Of a stretch of DNA of 64,000 nucleotides, positions 58,706 through 64,000 are shown in pieces. The DNA comes from Ceratothoa steindachneri (taxonomy: Eukaryota; Arthropoda; Malacostraca; Isopoda; Cymothoidae). The notes beneath the pieces are model-generated. The model was not told where the DNA came from, searched no databases, and was given only the letters and a program-made list of their open reading frames with translations. The translations under genes were made by a program, and so were the position numbers. The DNA lies in the NCBI GenBank assembly GCA_963969495.1, contig OZ018329.1, positions 143,138,021 to 143,202,020 of the forward strand, in the 5' to 3' direction. Position 1 is the stretch's first letter, and each line of letters starts with the position of its first letter.

Positions 58706-58898
58706 ACTTTATTTTTATATCTTCTTCAATAACTATATTTTACAACGTGATGTTTTGAAAGGGGGGAAATTTAGTTTAGAGTTCATTTTTTAAAATTATT
58801 ATAATTTGCGAAGTTCAGAAAATTTCTAAAAATTTTCCCATGGTTGCTTTTAATTAGATTTTAAATTTTAATCTTAGTAGCGAAGCCATTGCCTGGTT
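58480..58898. repeat. ~420-bp repeat R, copy outside the hAT
   Basis: Matches the copy at 47567-48018 along its whole length, from atcatcatcatcac to gaagccattgcctggtt, but lacks a segment of about 33 bp (gaagagtaagctccc...gtgga) just before the end. After it the sequence diverges (ggttttattattt here, catatatatttttg in the hAT copy). This defines the right-hand limit of R. Confidence 0.85.
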
Positions 58899-59260
58899 GG
58901 TTTTATTATTTAAGAGTAAAGATTTCTCGGAAACTTTGTTGGATCTTGGACAAATTTGTTAAGTAATTTGATTCTCTAAACCATTGAGAAAATAGAAATG
59001 TAGTTAAATTAAGAATAACTATATTTATACTCTATCTTTTAATAAAAGTTAATTCATAATCCGTTAAAAATTACTAGGCAAATAGGTAACCTGAATTAAC
59101 CTATAACTATATTAGACCTCTTTTGTTATCGTAACAAGGAATAGTTTAGTTCTACAATATATTTTATTCTTGTAACTAGTATTGTTAAGGTTCTATAATA
59201 AAACGGAAATTTTCTTAGCCTTTTAAGCTAGAATACATAATTCACATTCCTGTTTCTCCT
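58899..59260. other. AT-rich interval upstream of I-clade copy 2
   Basis: No feature recognised. Composition changes sharply at 59261, where the retrotransposon leader starts. Confidence 0.5.
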
Positions 59261-59777
59261 CCCCGTAAGGGGCGCGGCAATTTGCCATCCTGGCCGCCGT
59301 GCTGACGGGACTCAGCACCCCGTCCGGCCCCAGCTTAGCCTCTCTTCCTTCCTTCAAAACACTTGTTTGCTCTCTTTTCACACAACCTCTCCCACAATTT
59401 TCTCTGGTCAGCCTCTGATTTCACAGGGTAAATGCTGACCTTCGTTTCAGCCAACCATCCCGCATCGAGGCTGAGGGGGTGGGGGACAATGTTCTCTAAC
59501 CCCTGAGCTCTGGTCTGGGGTGGCTGGTTTTTAACTACCTGCTTCATCCCCACCCATACCTTCCTCACATCCCTTTTCCTCTCGTCTTCAAAATCTATCA
59601 TTTTTACGCCGTGTCTAAGGTGGAGCCGCCATGCCGATGGACTGCCAGGCCACCAGGCGGGAGGGGTGGTCCCAAATGGCGGCACCTGGCTCTGCCGGGC
59701 CTGCAAGCACCTCTTGCAGTGCGGGCAACTGTGAGAGGTGGTGAGCTGTTGCATCCCGTGTAAATAAGAGGGTCACC
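59261..59777 (+). other. 5' untranslated leader of I-clade copy 2
   Basis: About 517 bp before the ORF1 start, aligning with the copy 1 leader in the same block order. Frames on the minus strand across it (59335-59754 and 59604-59915) are antisense artefacts of GC-rich sequence. An internal promoter is expected by analogy with I-clade elements. Confidence 0.75.
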
Positions 59778-62003
59778 ATGCCCAATGATGAGTATCAAAA
59801 AAAAAACCAACCCCCAACTTCCCCAAGAACAACGGAGCCGCCCTCGTGCAGCTCCACCAAAAAAATAGAGGCCCCCCCATTGTGCTTGCGCAGGGGACCC
59901 TCCATACTTCTTCAACCGGAGAGGAGGCTTACTCCTCTCCTACTCCTACGGGTGTAGGGGACTTCCCCTCACCCCCTTCTCTGGAGGTGCTTTCGGGCAC
60001 CTCCCTATTTCCAGCGGCAGTCCCTCCTTTTCTTTCTAAGGGGGCTGCCAAGAAAGCTAGCAGGCAGCCCATTGCCGACCGCCCCTCTTGTAAGCGGCTC
60101 GGTAGGGCAAACCCCGTTAGGGGGGAGAGGGAAGCCAGGCCCCTTCGGTCGCTTCCCTCAAAAGACCTGCTGGCAAGGATATTAAACCTTGCCGGGGTTA
60201 AGGCTTGTGCCTCCCCACAAATGACTCTTGACGCTGCCAAGGGGACCTGCGATGTCCTGGGAGGGGATGGCCAACTGGAGGCCCCTCCTGTGATAGACAT
60301 GGTCCTTGAGGAGACCCAGCCTCAGACGGTAGGGCCTTCCATGGGGGAAAATCCGGCCTCGGCGCCAAGCACTGAACCCGAGTCCGCCCCTATGCAAGGT
60401 CCCCCTCAAACGGCTGAGGGCTCCGAGGCAATACAAGGAGGGGAGGGATCTTCTCCGACAGGTGCCCCCACGACTACCAGTAACTTCTCCATTTCAGGGA
60501 AGGACCTGGCTGAGGCCGGCCCATCTGGCATGGGGGCTTCTGCCGGCGGAGGTGAGAAGCGGGTTCATTCCCCACCCTCATCTCCAAAAAAGAAAAAGAC
60601 TAGAAAGACAAAGAAGACTCCGGGCCCCTCTCCATCCGCGGGGGCTGCGGGGATGGATAGGTCTGCTGCCACTTTGGTAGGCGACTAAGCCAAGATCGGC
60701 ACATCCAGCCCCTCTACCCCCCCGTGTGCGGAGCCCCTGACTTAGACCAAGAGTGCACAGGGCGGAGCCTCGATGACATCGGGGCCCCTGATTCAGAGGT
60801 TACCTGGCGTTTTCGAGCCCGCTGGCTTCAAACGCTCCCTCGTTATTCGCTCCACTGATGGCACCATGTTGTCCAAGGGCAACATGATCCATCAGAAGAG
60901 AGGATTAGCTAGTGCAATTGGTATAGAGCCGAAGGTGACCAATTCCCGGACGGCAGCCTTCTGGCGAATGCGGTGAATCACGCCGAGGCGGCCAAGATAA
61001 GTGCTCTTCGGACACTTCATGGCACCCCGGTGAGTGTGACGCCGCACTACACCATGAACTTTGTAAAAGGAGTAGTTTATGCGAGGGAACTCGTTGACTA
61101 CTCCATTGAGGACATCACCCTAGAGCTGGCCAACCATGGGGCGGTCAAAGTCTAACGTGTGATGAGAAAACAGGGAGGGGCCGCGAGACCCACCCCTAAA
61201 CTCTTCGTCACGTTCGACTGCGACAAGCTCCCTGAGTCGGTGCGTGCCGGTTGGTTCCACTACAGCGTGAAGGCATTCGTGCCACTTCCGTGGTGGTGTA
61301 ATTACTGTCACCGCTTCGGCCATACGAATCGCTCATGTAGACGTGCAAAGTCGGGGTCACCCGAAGTATGTGTAAATTGCTCCAAGGTCGCACACGATAA
61401 GTCCAAATCGTGTGTGGCCAAGTGTGTCAATTGCGGAGAGCCGCATTCTGCTTCTTCGAAGCAATGTGGTGCATATCTCCTGGAAAAAAAATCCTGTCCG
61501 TTCAGGCCCAGGATAGACTCCCATTCCGCGAGGCTAAGGACTTGGTCCTGGCGCGCCCAGCTCTGCCTGGGACGTCATATTCCTCAGTAGCTAGAAAGGC
61601 ACCCTCTGCTCCTGGCCCATCCAGGCCAACGAGCACGGTTGTTTCCGCGCCAAATCGGAGCCCTTTTGCGGGCTCTACCCAACCCGGGCGCTCCCGTGGT
61701 AAAGCTGGGGGCAAAAAGGGTTCATACCCAGCCCCGGCTAAAACCAGGGCTCCCCCCTCTTCCCCCAGCGTGACCGTTTCCCGCAAGGCGAAACGGCCAC
61801 GCGCCTCCACCGAGTCGTTAGACTCACAGGAGGCAACACCCCTGAAGATGGTCGCTAGGCCATCTTCGGGGCTTCCTAAAGCTGTCCCCCGAAAGGAGGA
61901 CAGCAACAAAGGAGCTTCGGCTCCTTCGCCCACGCCCCGAGGTGGAGCGAGTGGCTCGGAGACGGTGGTTCCTCGAAAAGAGGGCCCCCCGCCTCCGAAG
62001 TAG
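59778..62003 (+). pseudogene. ORF1 (gag-like) of I-clade copy 2
   Basis: Starts MPNDE at 59778; the frame shifts in an A-run at about 59797-59806 and the main frame then runs 59846-60688. It is Pro/Ser/Gly-rich with a basic KKKKTRKTKKTP patch near its end. It stops at TAA (60686-60688) where copy 1 has CAA (Gln). The downstream core has FVKGVVYARELVDYS, then FVTFDCDKLPESVRAGWF, then three zinc knuckles: CNYCHRFGHTNRSC (CX2CX4HX4C), CVNCSKVAHDKSKSC and CVNCGEPHSASSKQC (CX2CX3HX6C). A further shift at the A-run near 61485 leads into a Ser/Pro/Lys-rich C-terminus ending at 62003. The protein would coat the RNA in a cytoplasmic RNP, as in other I elements. Confidence 0.9.
61297..61472 (+). pseudogene. 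Triple CCHC zinc-knuckle region of ORF1, copy 2
   Basis: Three CCHC motifs in a row with the spacings CX2CX4HX4C, CX2CX4HX5C and CX2CX3HX6C, the standard set for ORF1 of I, Jockey and R1 elements. All twelve metal-binding residues are present, so this stretch has not lost its fold-defining residues even though the flanking frame is broken by single-base changes. Confidence 0.92.
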
Positions 62004-62179
62004 CAGCACCCGCCTAAGGTTTCGAGGCGGAGGGAGGAAAAGACTCACATGGCGAGCCCAACCTCCCCCAATAAGTCCTTGAAGGCCACAGCGCCTCCAG
62101 CGCTTTGTCCGGCCAACAGCGCCCCGGGTTCTGCCCCCGGGAAGCGTACGGCCATTCCCATGAGGTTCTTCAGTTCGAG

Positions 62180-64000
62180 GAGGGCCCCCGCGTCTCCTCC
62201 GAGCTAGGCCTGGAGGGCATATTCCTTCAATAAAATTGCCGTGGACTCCAGGCCAACTGGGAAGAGCTTCGGAGGCTCGTCTCGTCCCGCTCCCCGTCAG
62301 CTATCTTTTTGCAGGAGACCATGCTAGGCGCGTGCCCCCTGCCCGCCCTCCCGGGGTACAAGGGTCTTGCGACCCCACCACCGCGGGATGGCTGAGCTGG
62401 GGGATGCGCGGTTTACACCCGGCATAATGTCTCCGTTCTTCCTTTCTCTTTAGATACCTCCTTTCAGGCAGTCGCTGTGAAGCTGCACCTGGATAGGAGG
62501 TATAGTATAATTTCTGCGTACATTCCACCGTCAGCTGACTTCGACGCGGGGGACTACCGCCGCGTCTTGGCACGGTTGCCGAGGCCCTATCTCTTGCTTG
62601 AAGATCTGAACGGAAGGCATCCTCTCTGGGGAGATTACTCCATAAATCCCAGGGGACAAGTCCTTGCCGATCTGATCGAAGAGCTTGAGATGGGTGTCCT
62701 AAACGTGAATGAGTTTAAGCATCACTGTCCGAGAACAGCTTCATTTTCTTGCCTTGACCTATCTTTGTGCTCTTCGGATGCACAGCCTGATTTTGATTGG
62801 GAAGTGGTCGATGACCTCCATGGTAGTGATCACTTTTTCATTCAAATATCATTTTCAGGGCAACTGCCGCCTGAGAGACCACCTCGGTGTTTCTTGGCGT
62901 GGGCGCGGTGGCCTGCATTTCAGGAAATGACTGAATTCTCTATCTCAGTCGAGGAGTTTAGGTCGGTAGATGAGGCCGTTGAGTTCTTCTCCGGCAACCT
63001 CATCGCCGTGGGCCTGACTACTATTCCTAGGACGTCTGGCCGTTTTGCACGCCGACCACTCCCATGGTGGTCGGCCGAGTGTGAGACGGCCCTCAAACAG
63101 AAGCGTTATGCCTACATGCGCTATAAGCGCCGCCCGAACGATTTCACTGTCGCTGAATTTCGTCGGGCTAGGGCTAGGTTACGGTATATTTCGAAGCACG
63201 CCCGCCGCTCTTCTTGGCGGGCATACGTGTCTTCACTTAACGGGAAGACCCCTTTAGCTGAGGTGTGAAAGCGAGTCAAAAAGATTCGGGGCAAGTTCTC
63301 GCAGGACCCCCCTCCCGTTCTTTAGGAGAATGGGACCGCAATCTTGGACCCCGCGTCCGTGGCGGAATCCTTCGCGACCGCTTTTTCTGCATTCTCTAGC
63401 CGTGATGCTGCTCCGCCAGCATTCACTGCACGTCGTGATGTCGTGGAAGGCCGCCGGCTGGACTTTACCTCCAGAGGCAGAGAACCCTTCAACGACAAGT
63501 TTACTGTGAGCGAGTTGCGTTCCGCTCTCGCTTCGTGCGCGGACACCGCCCACGGTCCGGACGATGTCCCTTACGCCATGCTTCGACATCTAGGTGAGCG
63601 AGGCATGGCCTTTCTGTTAGATTTGTTCAACAGGATCTGGGTGGAAGGTCTTCTCCCAGACTCCTGGCAAATCGTTACTGTGCTTGCCTTTCGCAAACCG
63701 GGGAGAGATTACTCTACCCTGACCGGTTTTCGCCCAATCTCTCTAACCTCTTGCGTGTACAAGTTGATGGAGAAATTGGTGAATGTTAGATTAGCCTTTT
63801 TCGTGGACAGCGGAGGCCATCTGTCTTCCACACAGTGCGGCTTCCGCAAGTTCCACTCCACGTCGGATGCTCTGCTCCGACTGGAAAATGCCGTCTGCGA
63901 GGCTTTCCTTCGTAGACAGCACTACGCCGCGGTGTTTTTCGATCTAGAGAAGGCCTATGATACCGCATGGCGATACGGTATCCTGGAGACTCTCCACACG
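62180..64000 (+). pseudogene. ORF2 of I-clade copy 2: endonuclease plus N-terminal reverse transcriptase (partial)
   Basis: The endonuclease is recognisable from IFLQ-stop-NCRGLQANWEELRRLV (62219-62280) through SAIFLQETML, AVYTRHNVSV, SIISAYIPPSADF, LLEDLNGRHPLWGDY and DDLHGSDHFFIQISF. The catalytic acidic, His and SDH residues are visible. A linker RPLPWWSAECETALKQKRY then leads to RT: GPDDVPYAMLRHLG, FRPISLTSCVYKLMEKLVNV, QCGFRKFHSTSDALLR and FFDLEKAYDTAW (motif A). There are at least four in-frame stops (about 62234, 62395, 63266-63268 where copy 1 has a Trp codon, and 63323). The start codon is not clear. The window ends before motif C. Confidence 0.92.
62477..63268 (+). pseudogene. Longest open stretch of ORF2, endonuclease C-terminal part and linker
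   Basis: 263 codons without a stop, covering the second half of the APE-type endonuclease (GDFN-like EDLNGRH, SDHFF) and the linker to the RT, including a KRYAYMRYKRRPNDF basic segment. Compared with copy 1, which keeps only the last part, the residues are similar (for example KRRPNDFTVAE against KRLPNDFTVAE). This is the longest readable endonuclease in the window. Confidence 0.85.

Larger units (their letters stand above)
59261..64000 (+). mobile_element. I-clade non-LTR retrotransposon, copy 2 (runs off the window)
   Basis: Same family and strand as copy 1; starts ccccgtaaggggcgcggc. It keeps the leader, an ORF1 with three zinc knuckles, and an ORF2 endonuclease and N-terminal RT. The window ends inside the RT shortly after motif A. 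It has the segment missing from copy 1 (61550-62940). Only a few stops and single-base shifts interrupt it, so it is younger or better kept, although not intact. It is GC-rich against the AT-rich flanks. Confidence 0.94.

Noticed and set aside
61502..61933. 143-codon minus-strand frame in I-clade copy 2
   Set aside because: Antisense of the Ser/Pro/Lys-rich ORF1 C-terminus; no independent evidence.

Overview
This is a eukaryotic, almost certainly metazoan window. It is AT-rich, with TA microsatellites and homopolymer runs, and I found no operon, no bacterial-type gene and no intact host gene. The readable coding sequence is nearly all decayed transposable element. The mix (I-clade, Jockey-like, CR1 and L2-like non-LTR retrotransposons, a Penelope-like element, Tc1/mariner and hAT DNA transposons) fits an arthropod or related invertebrate, but I cannot name the species.

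Layout. 1-3.0 kb: AT-rich, nothing recognisable. 3.0-6.45 kb: Jockey-like retrotransposon (copy A), broken inside its reverse transcriptase (RT) FADD motif by a ~1 kb insertion. 6.45-8.46 kb: minus-strand L2-like element. 8.46-11.7 kb: minus-strand CR1 element with an esterase-type ORF1. 12.8-13.25 kb: second L2-like fragment. 14.3-15 kb: diverged 163-bp repeat. 15.9-16.05 kb: RT C-terminal scrap. 16.1-18.8 kb: a ~120-bp repeat family on both sides of a 1.1-kb TAGCM pentamer array. 19.5-20.1 kb: Tc1-like remnant. 20.5-21.0 kb: unidentified coding remnant. 22.2-22.8 kb: Jockey-like copy B. 22.8-26.6 kb: AT-rich, with one hammerhead-like motif.

26.6-32.1 kb: GC-rich I-clade retrotransposon copy 1, nearly end-to-end but carrying a 1.4-kb internal deletion. 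34.1-34.6 kb: third L2-like fragment. 36.5-38.85 kb: Jockey-like copy C. 39.4-40.3 kb: unexplained GC-rich island. 40.58-41.93 kb: complete but dead Tc1/mariner element with inverted termini. 42.95-43.65 kb: classic mariner remnant. 44.27-48.43 kb: hAT element with a perfect 8-bp target duplication. 47.97-54.12 kb: a ~3-kb head-to-tail duplication running from inside the hAT end into a Penelope-like RT. 54.1-55.2 kb: rest of that RT plus its GIY-YIG endonuclease. 58.2-58.9 kb: long palindrome built from a repeat also present in the hAT. 59.26-64 kb: I-clade copy 2, same strand as copy 1, better preserved and cut by the window end.

How it fits together: the window reads as a nested accretion of repeats. 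Nesting and shared boundaries give a partial order of events: hAT insertion came before the 3-kb duplication, and Jockey-like copy A came before the ~1-kb insert. The two I-clade copies carry different lesions, so each explains stop codons or gaps in the other. Nothing here looks like a working host pathway or a clearly new system. The most unusual structures are the hAT/Penelope duplication, the 58-kb palindrome and the repeat-flanked pentamer array.
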